A stretch of 64,000 bases of DNA from an uncultured bacterium (lineage in GTDB: Bacteria; Cyanobacteriota; Vampirovibrionia; Gastranaerophilales; Gastranaerophilaceae): contig CAIPUE010000049.1 of the NCBI GenBank assembly GCA_903868125.1, positions 1 to 64,000 on the forward strand. The letters run 5' to 3'. Below, one piece after another: positions 1 through 8,647 of the stretch. Positions within the stretch are counted from its first letter, which is position 1. The number at the start of each line of letters is the position of its first letter. The translations under genes and the position numbers were made by a program. The notes below the pieces were generated by a model. That model worked only from the letters and a program-made list of their open reading frames with translations. It was not told the origin of the DNA and made no database searches.

Positions 1-106
1 CAGTCTTAAATACCTTGCTCTGCCCCCGTTTAATTAACTCATACTCTTGAACAGTATTTAGCATTTTAATAGCCAATGTTTTTGAAATTAGTTCTTTGTT
101 TGTCAT
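1..106 (-). CDS. Transposase-like protein, N-terminal fragment (cut by window edge)
   Basis: Only the first 35 codons are in the window. The gene runs off the left edge on the minus strand. The start is an ATG at 104-106 preceded by a clear AAAGGAGT ribosome site at 112-119. The visible residues include VQEYELIKRG and QSKVFKT, which resemble the helix-turn-helix lead-in of integrase-core (DDE) transposases from related genomes. That resemblance is from memory and is not proven. About 230 bp upstream lies a sequence (333-354) that recurs as the end of a MITE-like element near 17.8-18.0 kb, which supports an insertion-sequence origin. It could instead be another small DNA-binding protein. Confidence 0.45.
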   Translation of the reverse strand, partial: MTNKELISKTLAIKMLNTVQEYELIKRGQSKVFKT

Positions 107-332
107 TTTCTTACTCCTTTTTATTTATTTAAAAACAAAAATTGTAAGCGAATTACTTGACCTCTACAATTGCGAGGCGAGGATTTTTTAGTCAAAAAAC
201 CATTGAGGGAGCGAAGCAATCTCTTCGCCCTTTGCAATAATACATGGAGATTGCTTCAGTGGAAGCTTTTTGTCACATTCGGCACTTGACCTCTACAGCA
301 ATGACGCAAAACCACTACACAAGTTAATTAAC

Positions 333-354
333 ATCTACCTGAGTTGTTACAAAA
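333..354. repeat. Putative insertion-sequence terminal repeat (reads TGTAACAACTCAGG inward)
   Basis: On the minus strand this reads TGTAACAACTCAGGTAGAT. The same 22 bp is found at 17952-17973, and an inverted diverged copy lies at 17783-17800. The position, about 230 bp upstream of the transposase-like start, fits a terminal inverted repeat. The assignment is inferred from repetition and position only. Confidence 0.45.
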
Positions 355-358
355 AAAA

Positions 359-378
359 GCCTGAATTTTACTTCAGGC
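359..378 (-). terminator. Rho-independent terminator, probably bidirectional
   Basis: A 7-bp perfect stem GCCTGAA/TTCAGGC closes a TTTTAC loop. An eight-A run lies on its left at 351-358, which is a U-run for minus-strand transcripts. T383-387 lies on its right. It sits 80 bp past the stop of the minus-strand small gene at 457-621 and would end that transcript. Confidence 0.7.
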
Positions 379-456
379 ACTCGTTTTTGTTAAAACTTTA
401 AAGGGATTTAGGGATAGGGTAGGTTATGGGAGGTATATCTTTTGTATAAATTTAAA

Positions 457-621
457 TTATTTTCTGCTTAGAAAGGATTTGTTATTTAATGCAATAAAAT
501 TCATTTGCTCCATTAAAATTTGAGAACGGTCTTCCCAATCTGCGGAAGTTGTTGTTGTAATTTGATTTGCGTATATTTGGATTAATTTATCATCAATTTT
601 ACTTGGGTCTTTTATTGTCAT
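457..621 (-). CDS. Small hypothetical protein, 54 aa
   Basis: This short minus-strand frame begins with ATG at 619-621 and ends with TAA at 457-459. It starts MTIKDPSKIDDKLIQIY, has a TTTTSADWEDRS middle, and ends NNKSFLSRK. The composition is soluble and mixed-charge, like a real small protein, with no membrane segment or signal peptide. A GAGGCAGG stretch just upstream could serve as a ribosome site. An AT-rich promoter-like sequence (TATACTTTATA on this strand) lies about 30-40 bp upstream, and a good terminator follows at 359-378. I do not recognise a family. The opposite-strand frame at 567-800 overlaps its start and looks non-coding. Confidence 0.55.
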   Translation of the reverse strand: MTIKDPSKIDDKLIQIYANQITTTTSADWEDRSQILMEQMNFIALNNKSFLSRK

Positions 622-853
622 CTTGCCTGCCTCGTTACTACTTACATATATATAAAGTATATATCACTTATCTTATTTCAGGTTTCTCTAATTTTGTTAC
701 ATTTTTTAATAAACCTTGCCCTTGGGCGGATTTCTTAGTCAGCAAGAGATTTTTTACAGTTCTTGTTGTTACGTATCTTATACTTTTGTCAATTTTTTAA
801 TTAAATTTGTTTTTATATTTATATAATTAATTAAGGTAGGAAATGGTGAACTT

Positions 854-2806
854 ATGAATTATCCGGTTAACCAAAGAATAAATACATATCCGCAGTCATC
901 GACAGGTCTTAGCTTGTCTCAACTTCAAGAAATAAACGGAGATACGATTAAGAATGGAGTTGCGCAAAATGAACTTATTAAAAGTGTCAGCGAAGACAGC
1001 GACAAAACGCCTTGGCTTGCACCAGTGTTAAGCTTGCCTGTTTGGGCTAGTATGGTTTACGGAATGAATAAATTCAACACCGCTTGCGGTGGGCAATACG
1101 AGCAAAGTTTACCTTATAGAATGGTTAAATCTGTAGATAATTTTATTAAAAAATATGAATTTTTAGACAAAATGTCCAATAAGATTGTGAGTGGCTTCAA
1201 GTCTGCTACTACTGCTTTAGATAAAAGATTTGTTTCTAAGTCTAAAATTTTAACCGCATTTTTTAAGACCCCGTCTGAACCTAAATTGATTATGGTAAAA
1301 ATGATGTCAAAGGGAACAATTGCTGAAGTTTCATCAGAAGCTATTAAACAGTTGGAAGCATTTAAGGCAAAAGATCCTGCAAATCTTTTAAAAATGGGCA
1401 TAAGAGAAGCAGAACTCCAAGAATTGATTGCAAATCCTCATATAGACAAAAATATTCAAAAAATAATACAGCTCTGTGAAAAATTAAGTACGAATATTAT
1501 GCCTGCTTCAGATAAAGTTATTAAGCTTCCTTTTACAAAAGGGCAGAAGTATTTGTCTGATTTTATTCCCGGACTCGGAACAGCCTTAAAAAAGGACATT
1601 GTATTCTCTGAGTATGCTAATAAAATGAAAACTCTCCAGGGCGTACATGCTACTACTGTTCTTGGCAAATCCGTTCCAAGACTTATAATGAGAATTATAG
1701 AAAGCGTTACAAACGGTACTGCCGGCGGTAAATTTGCTATCTTCATGGCCGCATATTTTATTGCCGATTCAATAAAAGATGCAATACATGCTCCAAAAGA
1801 CGATAAGGTCAAAAAATTTGCAGAAAGTAATATTTCAGGTATGGCATTTTACTTAACTATGCCTTTTGTTATCGGACTGTTGCATAAATTTGGTGGACTA
1901 CAATATATAGGCGTTGATCCTGAAAAAGTTGAACATTATAGAACGGCACTTAATGAGTTCAATAATAAGGTAAATAGCGGTGCAATTAAAGTGAAAAGTA
2001 TCTATCTTGCAGAAGAAGCCAAAATCTTAGCTTTGAAAAAACAATTACTGAAACCTGCAACCGCAATTCAAAAATCCGATAAATTGGGAACACAAATCAT
2101 TAAAGCATTTAAAAACATAGTTTATAAACCATTAAGCCTGGGTGCAAATGTCTTAACAACCGGATTAGAATGCACGGTGGCGTTCAACCCGGAAGGAGTC
2201 AATAAGTCAAGCGGAGTGGGGGTTAAGGTGAAGCAGTTTTTCACAAACGGAAAATTTAAAGGTACAAAGGGTTTTCTCGGTGCACTAATAAGATTTGGTG
2301 TATTCGCAGCCTTTTTCGCTCCAACCTTAGGTAAGTTGGGTGCAAAGTTCTCTCACTTAATCTTCGGACGTCCAAGTAAATCAATACTTGATGAAGAACC
2401 TGAAGTAAAGGAAGGCGAACAACCAAAGCAGGCAGCCGTGGCAACTCCTACAACCTCCACTACGCCTATGAAAGCAACACCAACAGCGCCAATTCAACAA
2501 ACCCAAATCCAACAGCCTATAACAATGAAACCTATTAAAAAAAATAATGAAAATTTAATCAGTAATCAAACCACGCCGGCACAAAGAGAAAATTTGGTTG
2601 ATATGTATCAAGGCTCTCCTAACGCCTCAAAATCAATGATGGCGTCTCAAGAACCTGTTAGAACATACGTACCGTCTTCTGAAAGAGTAAACATTCAGCC
2701 AACTGCAGCAGATGAAGAAAAAAATAGTAAAATGAATACAGCATTGAGTAAAGCTGATAAAGCCGAATTGATGGCAAATAAATTCGTTGGAGGCAAGCAA
2801 CATTAA
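854..2806 (+). CDS. Unknown lineage-specific membrane-associated protein, 650 aa
   Basis: I do not recognise a family. The N-terminus (MNYPVNQRINTYPQSS) is the polar Asn/Gln/Ser-rich type seen on other unknown proteins of this window, with no signal peptide. Short hydrophobic or amphipathic stretches appear near residue 55 (VLSLPVWASMVYG), 290-310 (GGKFAIFMAAYFIADSI), 330-350 (MAFYLTMPFVIGLL) and 475-495 (GVFAAFFAPTLGKLG). Residues about 515-600 are a low-complexity Pro/Thr/Gln tail. Lysine-rich helices lie between the hydrophobic parts. The start has an AGGAAATGG ribosome site. It stands alone, convergent with cca. A peripheral or integral membrane structural role is only a guess. Confidence 0.8.
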   Translation: MNYPVNQRINTYPQSSTGLSLSQLQEINGDTIKNGVAQNELIKSVSEDSDKTPWLAPVLSLPVWASMVYGMNKFNTACGGQYEQSLPYRMVKSVDNFIKKYEFLDKMSNKIVSGFKSATTALDKRFVSKSKILTAFFKTPSEPKLIMVKMMSKGTIAEVSSEAIKQLEAFKAKDPANLLKMGIREAELQELIANPHIDKNIQKIIQLCEKLSTNIMPASDKVIKLPFTKGQKYLSDFIPGLGTALKKDIVFSEYANKMKTLQGVHATTVLGKSVPRLIMRIIESVTNGTAGGKFAIFMAAYFIADSIKDAIHAPKDDKVKKFAESNISGMAFYLTMPFVIGLLHKFGGLQYIGVDPEKVEHYRTALNEFNNKVNSGAIKVKSIYLAEEAKILALKKQLLKPATAIQKSDKLGTQIIKAFKNIVYKPLSLGANVLTTGLECTVAFNPEGVNKSSGVGVKVKQFFTNGKFKGTKGFLGALIRFGVFAAFFAPTLGKLGAKFSHLIFGRPSKSILDEEPEVKEGEQPKQAAVATPTTSTTPMKATPTAPIQQTQIQQPITMKPIKKNNENLISNQTTPAQRENLVDMYQGSPNASKSMMASQEPVRTYVPSSERVNIQPTAADEEKNSKMNTALSKADKAELMANKFVGGKQH

Positions 2807-2812
2807 TCGGTA

Positions 2813-4027
2813 TTAAGCTATCGGGTTTAGGTAATCTTTAATTATTTCAAGCTCCTGTGATTTTTTCATGTGCGGATTTTTAAGCTTTTCTTTTAGAACA
2901 AAATCCAATCCTTCGCCAAATAATTTTGACGGTTGAAACCCGAGTTCCAGCAAATCTTTACCGTTAATCGACAGTTTAACTTTTGCCAAATCTTCCAAAT
3001 AATGCAAAACCTGTTTTTCTTGACCGGAAATTGCCAAAATTAACAAAGTTTCAAGTTTTTGAGCCATAAAATTTTTATAAATCTCAAAATCTTCGTTCAA
3101 ATTACTCTTATAAAGCCTTTTTGCGTTCAAAATAATATCTTTTTCGTTTTTGGTAAGTTCTAATTTATCAGACAGTACATCGGATTCAAAGATTGCAATA
3201 AGCCCTAAATATACGAGCCAAGGGTGTTTGGGTTTGTATTTTGCGATAAGGTTTTCAATACCAATTTGCGGTATTTTAAACTCTTTTTGCGAAATTAATC
3301 TGTAAATTTTTTGATTAATAAATTTTTCAAAAATTTCTTGTGAGTACTCATTCAAAGTTTTTTTGAGTTCATTTTTAATCCTTTTGTTGCACATATCATA
3401 ATTAACATTTTTTAAATAAGTTTCTTGCAATTTCAGAGTGTTTTCTTCGATTTCAAACCCCAGTCTTGATGAATATTTTAGTGCGCGAATTATTCTTGTC
3501 GGGTCATCAACAAAGCTTTTAGCATGTAGAACTCTTATTTTTTTATTTTTTAAATCGTCTAAACCGTCTGCATAATCAATTAAATCGGCAAAGCTATCCT
3601 GATTTAGCGACATAGCAAGCGCATTGACCGTAAAATCACGGCGAAAAATGTCTTCTTTAAGGTTACAACCAATTCTATCGACATGTGGTAAATGTCCTTT
3701 TTTAGGATAAATTTCACTGCGAGTTGATGCAAAATCGATTTTTTTTCCGTTAATTTCTACTTTTATCGTGCCAAAATTTTTATGAATACTTAAAATTTTG
3801 ACTTTGGCTTCACTTTCAAGAATTCTCGCAAATTTAATCGCATCACCCTCAACCGTAATATCAATATCTAAGCTATTTTGGTTTAATAATAAATCTCTAA
3901 CCAATCCACCGATAAGATATAATTTATAACCGTTTTTCAAGGCGATTTTTGAGCAGAGTTCAAAAATCGCCTTGAAACCAGCGTCAAAATACGAATTATA
4001 ATTCTCATATAGATTAATGATGTTCAT
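2813..4027 (-). CDS. cca: CCA tRNA nucleotidyltransferase / poly(A) polymerase family, 404 aa
   Basis: This enzyme would add or repair the 3' CCA of tRNAs from CTP and ATP in the cytoplasm. The head domain has GGLVRD followed by the metal-binding DIDITVEG (DxD), then RRDFTVNALAM and the nucleotide-selecting DDPTRIIRALKYSSR, which are the hallmarks of class II enzymes. The rest is helical neck and body of normal length. I chose the internal ATG at 4025-4027, behind an AGGAACT site, rather than the upstream ATG, because the extra 25 residues are unlike the family. A TAAAAT box 7 nt before this ATG means the mRNA may also be nearly leaderless. An A-adding-only role cannot be excluded. Confidence 0.9.
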   Translation of the reverse strand: MNIINLYENYNSYFDAGFKAIFELCSKIALKNGYKLYLIGGLVRDLLLNQNSLDIDITVEGDAIKFARILESEAKVKILSIHKNFGTIKVEINGKKIDFASTRSEIYPKKGHLPHVDRIGCNLKEDIFRRDFTVNALAMSLNQDSFADLIDYADGLDDLKNKKIRVLHAKSFVDDPTRIIRALKYSSRLGFEIEENTLKLQETYLKNVNYDMCNKRIKNELKKTLNEYSQEIFEKFINQKIYRLISQKEFKIPQIGIENLIAKYKPKHPWLVYLGLIAIFESDVLSDKLELTKNEKDIILNAKRLYKSNLNEDFEIYKNFMAQKLETLLILAISGQEKQVLHYLEDLAKVKLSINGKDLLELGFQPSKLFGEGLDFVLKEKLKNPHMKKSQELEIIKDYLNPIA

Positions 4028-4161
4028 AGTTCCTATTTTAACGTAAAATAAAGGAAATAGTAAAGAACATTGAAAATTAAAAATCGGGCAAGCCCTATTC
4101 ACTCTTTCTTCTTTTGGAACGACTACAAATCGGATTAGACAAAAGAAAGGAGGTGATGAAA

Positions 4162-4227
4162 GTGGTAATCAATACAGAAGAACTACTAGTAATCTTAACG
4201 ATACTAATAGTTCTCTTACAACATTAG
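4162..4227 (+). CDS. Candidate 21-residue hydrophobic peptide (type I toxin-like or leader peptide)
   Basis: GTG at 4162 opens 21 codons ending TAG at 4225-4227. The start context AAAGGAGGTGAT (4147-4158) complements essentially the whole 16S rRNA 3' tail, which is far stronger than any other site in the window. The peptide begins MVINTEELL and is then almost entirely Leu, Ile and Val, so it could span a membrane once. A terminator hairpin follows at once, making a self-contained mini-gene. It resembles the short hydrophobic toxins of type I toxin-antitoxin loci. The run of branched-chain codons could alternatively mark an attenuation leader, but the next gene is a helicase and not a branched-chain biosynthesis gene. 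Confidence 0.45.
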   Translation: MVINTEELLVILTILIVLLQH

Positions 4228-4265
4228 GGCTTTTAAAGAGAGGAGTGCAATCCTCTTGCCCTTTT
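4226..4265 (+). terminator. Strong Rho-independent terminator after the 21-codon peptide
   Basis: The outer stem AGGGC/GCCCT and inner stem AGAGGA/TCCTCT close on a GTGCAA loop, followed by TTTTT at 4262-4266. It starts at the peptide stop codon, so it ends that transcript before the helicase gene or acts as an attenuator for it. Confidence 0.75.
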
Positions 4266-4290
4266 TAATTATAAACCATTTTATAATTAA
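4265..4290. promoter_or_regulatory. Perfect AT-rich inverted repeat, 11-bp arms
   Basis: TTAATTATAAA at 4265-4275 is perfectly inverted at 4280-4290 around a CCAT centre. It lies between the peptide terminator and the helicase start at 4329. It could be an operator or a hairpin adding to the terminator. No binding protein can be named. Confidence 0.4.
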
Positions 4291-4328
4291 ATCAAGAGGG
4301 TAAAATAAAAAAAATAAAGGATAAAAAT

Positions 4329-7300
4329 ATGTTACAAGAAGCTACACGCGCATTAAACTCCGCATTTAACAACAGTTTTATAAAAAAGCTTTGTCAATAT
4401 CTTCACGACTGTGTTCGTGAGGAGGTTAAAAGTGCTACTTTTAGGAACTTAAAACAAGACAAGGATAACAAGTGGATTTTCTTAAAAGAAGAAGAACAGT
4501 TGTTCCATAATTATGGCGAGTATTTACGACTTGAGGGTTCGGACAGCAAGCTTACGGAATTGATGATTCAGAGCGAATTAAGCCAAAAAGATAAATATTT
4601 GATTTACGGGTATTTGTTTTTAGTCGGAAAAAGCTCAAAGAACCGTAAATCAAACGAGTTTTTGACTCCACTTTTGTATATGCCTTGTAAACTTGAACGA
4701 AACGGGGTTAACATTAACTGTATGCTTCAGGATGAGTTTTTATCTCTAAATACCGGTGCTTTAACCGCTATGATGAAAAAAAGTGATGATGACGATGAGG
4801 TAGAACAATTATTGGAAGGGCTTTTGGATGTTGTACCGGAGTTGCCGATAACCAATGAAAAAATGGATATATTTTTAACCACTTTAAAATCAATTATCCC
4901 CGACATTGAAATCAAATTTGACCATTCCGATGATGTCGATGAGGATAATGTTACAAAGGATTTTTATAAAGAGGAAGAAAAAATTGACTTTGATAATTTG
5001 GATGAAATTACTGAAGAAACCGTAGTAAAAACATCCGTAAAATTGGAGAAAATCACTTTAACAAATCAGTGCTCAATAATTTTGACAAAACGTCCTTCAA
5101 TAACCGCAGGTGTTTTACATGAATTAATGCAGATTGCCGAAAAACCAAGCGGGGTTTATAGAGAAACTGCGCTGAATATAATTAACGAAGAATATTTACA
5201 AACCAAAGGTAAGATAATTGATAATCCAGCCAAGGGATTCAAGGATTTAAAGGATTTTGCTGCAATTACTCCGCTTTCGCTGAGTGATTCGCAGGAAAAT
5301 GTTATAAAAAGCCTCGAAAATAACACTTTTGTAGCTGTTTATGGACCTCCGGGAACCGGAAAATCACAGACGATTGTTAATTTGGTTTCACACCTTATAG
5401 CAAGCGGCAAGACTGTTTTAGTCGCATCTCGTATGGACAAAGCGGTGGATGTGGTTGCTGATAGGTTAAACGAGCTCGGCGCACCGTTTTTAGCACTTCG
5501 TGCCGGTAGGTTAAATTACCAAAAACAGTTAAGTTTTCAGCTTCAAGACTTACTTTCAAACAAAATTGATTTAGACTCAGAGTACGAAAATGCCATTTTC
5601 GCCGACATTAAAGATATGAAAGAATTATTAAACACCATAAAAGATTTGGAAAATAAATCGGAAAATACAATCAAACTTGAACGGGAGTGGCAAGAAATAT
5701 CTGTTCAAAAAACCGAACAGGAAAAAACTTTAGGTGCAATGCAATTTATACAAAATATTTTGAAAAAATCAGAAATTGATCAAATTGTTGATTTAATAAA
5801 AATAATCGAAAAAAATCTTGAAAAAACAGGGGTTTTCGCTTCGATTTCAAATTATTCAAGCAAAAATAAACTAAAAAAAATCTTGAAATTAAACGAATTT
5901 GAAGCAAGTTATGAAAAGTTAGCAAGATTACATGCAGAACTTGAGGTTTCCAAGCTTACTTGCACTATGCGCCTGATTGAAGCTAATATACAAAAACTAG
6001 GTAACCTACATGTTATGTCAGAACAAATCCGTATGCTAAAGAGAAAACAACGCAATTTGGCGATTGATATCCTAAAAGGGAAACGCAGAGAGGCTTTAAA
6101 AGGATTACTGCGTGATCAGGTTAAGCGCCAAAGATTAATCGTTCATACAAAATCACTCGTTGAACGCAAAAAAAATCTTCAAAACCGCCTGCTTGAATGT
6201 GAAGATTTTAGACCCTTAATGGAGGCATTTCCTTGTTGGTGCGTTACAACTTACGCAATTTCTGGTTCTTTGCCTATGAAACCGGGACTTTTTGATGTTG
6301 CAATTATTGATGAAGCTTCTCAATGCGACATCGCAAGCTGTTTCCCGATACTTTATCGTGCAAAACGCGCAGTGGTTGTTGGTGATGACAAACAGTTACC
6401 TCACCTGTCATTTCTTGAAAAAGCAAAAGAGCAATCTTTTTTAAGCCAATATTCAATTCCGGATAAATATCAGTTAATGTGGCGTTTTAGAACAAATTCA
6501 ATGTTTGACTTGGCAAATTATTATTCAATGAATCCTGTTTTACTTGATGAACATTTCAGAAGCCTGCCGCCTGTCATAAATTTTTCTAACCGAGAATTTT
6601 ATGGAGACAGGATTAGAATTATGCGCAGAAATGTAAATGAAATTAAAGCTTTGGAGCTTATTCATGTGCCTGAGGGTAAGGTTGATTTTGACGCAACAAG
6701 AAATTTACCTGAAGTTGAAGCTGTTGTGGCTAAATTACAGGAAATTATACTTGAAGATGAACGTAAAAACCCTGAAAATCCTGTTTCTATCGGAATAATC
6801 TCTCCTTTTAGGGCGCAGGTTGAACAGTTGAAAACCTCCGTTGCAATGGTTTTGTCTGAACATATGATAAAAAAACATAAAATTGAAATTGGTACGGCTC
6901 ATACTTTTCAAGGCGATGAACGAGATATCATACTTATGTCTTGGGCATTTGCGAGTAATAGTTTTGTCCAAAGTCTAACATTTTTGCAAAAACCGAATTT
7001 ATTCAATGTTGCGATAACCCGCGCGAGATATAAAATGATTAATTTTACATCCAAAACCCCAAGAGAATTAGCAGAGGGACTGTTTAGAAGTTATTTGAAT
7101 TATGTTCAAGAATATGAAATTAGACAAAAAGCCATTGAAAATAAAGAAATTGAGGAAAATTTCTACAAAAATAGCTTTGAAAAGGAAATAGCACAAACAA
7201 TCCGTGACTTAGGGCGTGAAGTTCAGGCAGGTGTAGAAATCGCAGGATTTAGCGTTGATTTACTTGTCGATGATAAAATTGCAATCGAATGTGACGGCGT

Positions 7301-7442
7301 TGAGGATAATAAAAGAATTTCAGCGACAAATATGAAAAAACAGGCTATTTTAGAACGTTCAGGAGTCAAAATTAACAGAATAACCTATCGAGAATGGCAA
7401 TATTCTCCCAAAGCCTGTCTTGACAGAGTTTTAGCGCAATAG
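4329..7442 (+). CDS. Superfamily 1 DNA2/NAM7-type helicase fused to a C-terminal Vsr-like nuclease, 1037 aa
   Basis: This is a predicted ATP-driven nucleic-acid translocase with its own nuclease. Walker A GPPGTGKSQT is at 339-348 and the Walker B region DEASQCD at 661. GDDKQLPHL is at 685, HTFQGDERD at 858-866 and VAITRAR at 894, the full set of UPF1/DNA2-like motifs. A coiled-coil insertion fills about 415-620. The N-terminal 330 residues are acidic and unassigned. Residues about 950-1037 carry VDLLVDD then AIECDG, the D...E-x-C/D core of the Vsr/DUF559 fold of PD-(D/E)XK nucleases. Such architectures occur in anti-phage and DNA-repair proteins. It stands alone behind the 21-codon mini-gene. 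A defence role is inferred. Confidence 0.85.
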   Translation: MLQEATRALNSAFNNSFIKKLCQYLHDCVREEVKSATFRNLKQDKDNKWIFLKEEEQLFHNYGEYLRLEGSDSKLTELMIQSELSQKDKYLIYGYLFLVGKSSKNRKSNEFLTPLLYMPCKLERNGVNINCMLQDEFLSLNTGALTAMMKKSDDDDEVEQLLEGLLDVVPELPITNEKMDIFLTTLKSIIPDIEIKFDHSDDVDEDNVTKDFYKEEEKIDFDNLDEITEETVVKTSVKLEKITLTNQCSIILTKRPSITAGVLHELMQIAEKPSGVYRETALNIINEEYLQTKGKIIDNPAKGFKDLKDFAAITPLSLSDSQENVIKSLENNTFVAVYGPPGTGKSQTIVNLVSHLIASGKTVLVASRMDKAVDVVADRLNELGAPFLALRAGRLNYQKQLSFQLQDLLSNKIDLDSEYENAIFADIKDMKELLNTIKDLENKSENTIKLEREWQEISVQKTEQEKTLGAMQFIQNILKKSEIDQIVDLIKIIEKNLEKTGVFASISNYSSKNKLKKILKLNEFEASYEKLARLHAELEVSKLTCTMRLIEANIQKLGNLHVMSEQIRMLKRKQRNLAIDILKGKRREALKGLLRDQVKRQRLIVHTKSLVERKKNLQNRLLECEDFRPLMEAFPCWCVTTYAISGSLPMKPGLFDVAIIDEASQCDIASCFPILYRAKRAVVVGDDKQLPHLSFLEKAKEQSFLSQYSIPDKYQLMWRFRTNSMFDLANYYSMNPVLLDEHFRSLPPVINFSNREFYGDRIRIMRRNVNEIKALELIHVPEGKVDFDATRNLPEVEAVVAKLQEIILEDERKNPENPVSIGIISPFRAQVEQLKTSVAMVLSEHMIKKHKIEIGTAHTFQGDERDIILMSWAFASNSFVQSLTFLQKPNLFNVAITRARYKMINFTSKTPRELAEGLFRSYLNYVQEYEIRQKAIENKEIEENFYKNSFEKEIAQTIRDLGREVQAGVEIAGFSVDLLVDDKIAIECDGVEDNKRISATNMKKQAILERSGVKINRITYREWQYSPKACLDRVLAQ

Positions 7443-7506
7443 TGCGCAGATAATTAATTTTGATGTATAATGGTTATTGAGAAATGAACTGGAGTTTAAG
7501 TGAAAA

Positions 7507-8100
7507 ATGAAATTATGCGTCTTCCAAGGGACTTTTAACCCTATACATAACGGACATTTAGCCATGGCGCAATATGTTAAAAGTGTTTATAATTATGACA
7601 CTATATTATTCATACCCGCTTACAAGCCACCTCATAAAGAATTGGATGATAATATGTCCAACCACCGTTTTCAAATGGTTAGACTTGCAGTAAGCGGCGA
7701 AGGATTCTTTGGGATAAGTAATATTGAATTTCAAAATGAAAGATTTTCCTATACTTACCTGACCATTCTAGAACTGTACAAAAGATATAAAATAGAGGGT
7801 AAAATAGGCTTTATCATAGGCTTAGATGCTTTTCGAGAACTACTGGAATGGTTTGAAGCCGATAAACTGAAAACTCTTGTGGACTTTATTGTTTTCCCAA
7901 GAGATCTTGATATTGATACAGATAGACTTGCATTATTGCATTATAAAGGGTACCAATTTACTGTGGCAAAAATGCAACCGGTAGAAATATCTTCAACGAA
8001 TATAAGAAAAAGAATAGAAGCTAATCAGAACATAAGCACATTGATACCTAATGTAGTTTTGGAGTATATAAATAAAAATGGATTATACAGAGAAGAATAA
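7507..8100 (+). CDS. nadD: Nicotinate-nucleotide adenylyltransferase, 197 aa
   Basis: This enzyme joins ATP to nicotinate mononucleotide, giving deamido-NAD, the last adenylylation of NAD synthesis. GTFNPIHNGHL at 9-19 holds the HxGH nucleotidyl-transfer motif. SSTNIRKRI near 163 is the C-terminal signature. The length is normal for NadD. The gene overlaps yqeK by 23 bp, a common pairing and a sign of translational coupling. A GGAG lies 12 nt before the ATG. With nadB and nadC at 55.5-58.0 kb, most of the de novo NAD route is in the window. Confidence 0.95.
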   Translation: MKLCVFQGTFNPIHNGHLAMAQYVKSVYNYDTILFIPAYKPPHKELDDNMSNHRFQMVRLAVSGEGFFGISNIEFQNERFSYTYLTILELYKRYKIEGKIGFIIGLDAFRELLEWFEADKLKTLVDFIVFPRDLDIDTDRLALLHYKGYQFTVAKMQPVEISSTNIRKRIEANQNISTLIPNVVLEYINKNGLYREE

Positions 8101-8647
8101 AAAAGCCATATCTTGGCTTAAAGAAAATTTAGATGAAGAGCGATTATTACATTCACTCGGATGCGCTCAATGTTGCGCAGAATTGGCACATAAATTTAAA
8201 CTTGATGAAGAAAAAGCTTACACAGCAGGACTTTTGCATGACTGTGCAAAGTGTTTCAGTCAAGAAAAAACAATGGAGATTGTCCAAAAGCTTAATCTTG
8301 AAGAAACAGAACTCGTTAACTTCAAGGTGCTTCATGCCCCTGTAAGCGCTTATATTGCACAGTATGAATTGGGAATTAAAGATAAGGAAATTTTATCCTC
8401 AATTCGCCTACATACATTGGGAAATCTCAATATGACTGATTTTGAGAAAATAATATTTTTAGCGGATAAAATAGAACCCAATACAAGAGATTCCGAGTTC
8501 AGGGATAAAATGTTAATGTTTTTAGAAGAAGAAAATGGTATGAACAAAGCACTTTTAACCTGTTACAAAGAAACCATCAGAAGCTTAGTAAAAAAAGGCT
8601 TGAAAATTTGTGCTGTAACCGTTGATATTTATAACAGTATGCTCTAA
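8078..8647 (+). CDS. yqeK: YqeK-type HD-domain hydrolase, 189 aa
   Basis: A single HD domain occupies the whole protein. LLHDCAK near residue 52 is the metal-binding HD. An upstream H in LLHSLGC and the downstream HTLGNLNMTDFEK and FLADKIEP blocks match the YqeK family, whose members cleave diadenosine tetraphosphate symmetrically to ADP. The gene starts inside nadD, as in many bacteria. The ribosome-silencing factor gene rsfS that often follows is absent. Instead the 3' end overlaps the convergent cheA stop by 4 bp. The role in Ap4A control is inferred from the family. Confidence 0.9.
   Translation: MDYTEKNKKAISWLKENLDEERLLHSLGCAQCCAELAHKFKLDEEKAYTAGLLHDCAKCFSQEKTMEIVQKLNLEETELVNFKVLHAPVSAYIAQYELGIKDKEILSSIRLHTLGNLNMTDFEKIIFLADKIEPNTRDSEFRDKMLMFLEEENGMNKALLTCYKETIRSLVKKGLKICAVTVDIYNSML

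Larger units (their letters stand above)
107..456. other. Spacer with putative IS end and direct repeats
   Basis: No gene was seen here. A 14-bp direct repeat (core CTTGACCTCTACA) occurs at 155-168 and 284-297, flanking about 115 bp rich in GAGCGAAGCAATCTC-like sequence. This is the pattern left by a nested small insertion. A sequence reading ATCTACCTGAGTTGTTAC at 333-350 recurs exactly at 17952-17969. A terminator hairpin follows at 359-378. Confidence 0.5.

Noticed and set aside
567-800. 77-codon plus-strand frame overlapping the 457-621 gene
   Set aside because: No ribosome site, Tyr/Leu/Cys-rich composition from AT-rich DNA, and it overlaps the start and promoter of a better minus-strand gene.
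4162-4227. Reading the small peptide as an ilv/leu attenuation leader
   Set aside because: No branched-chain biosynthetic gene follows. Kept only as an alternative to the toxin-like reading.
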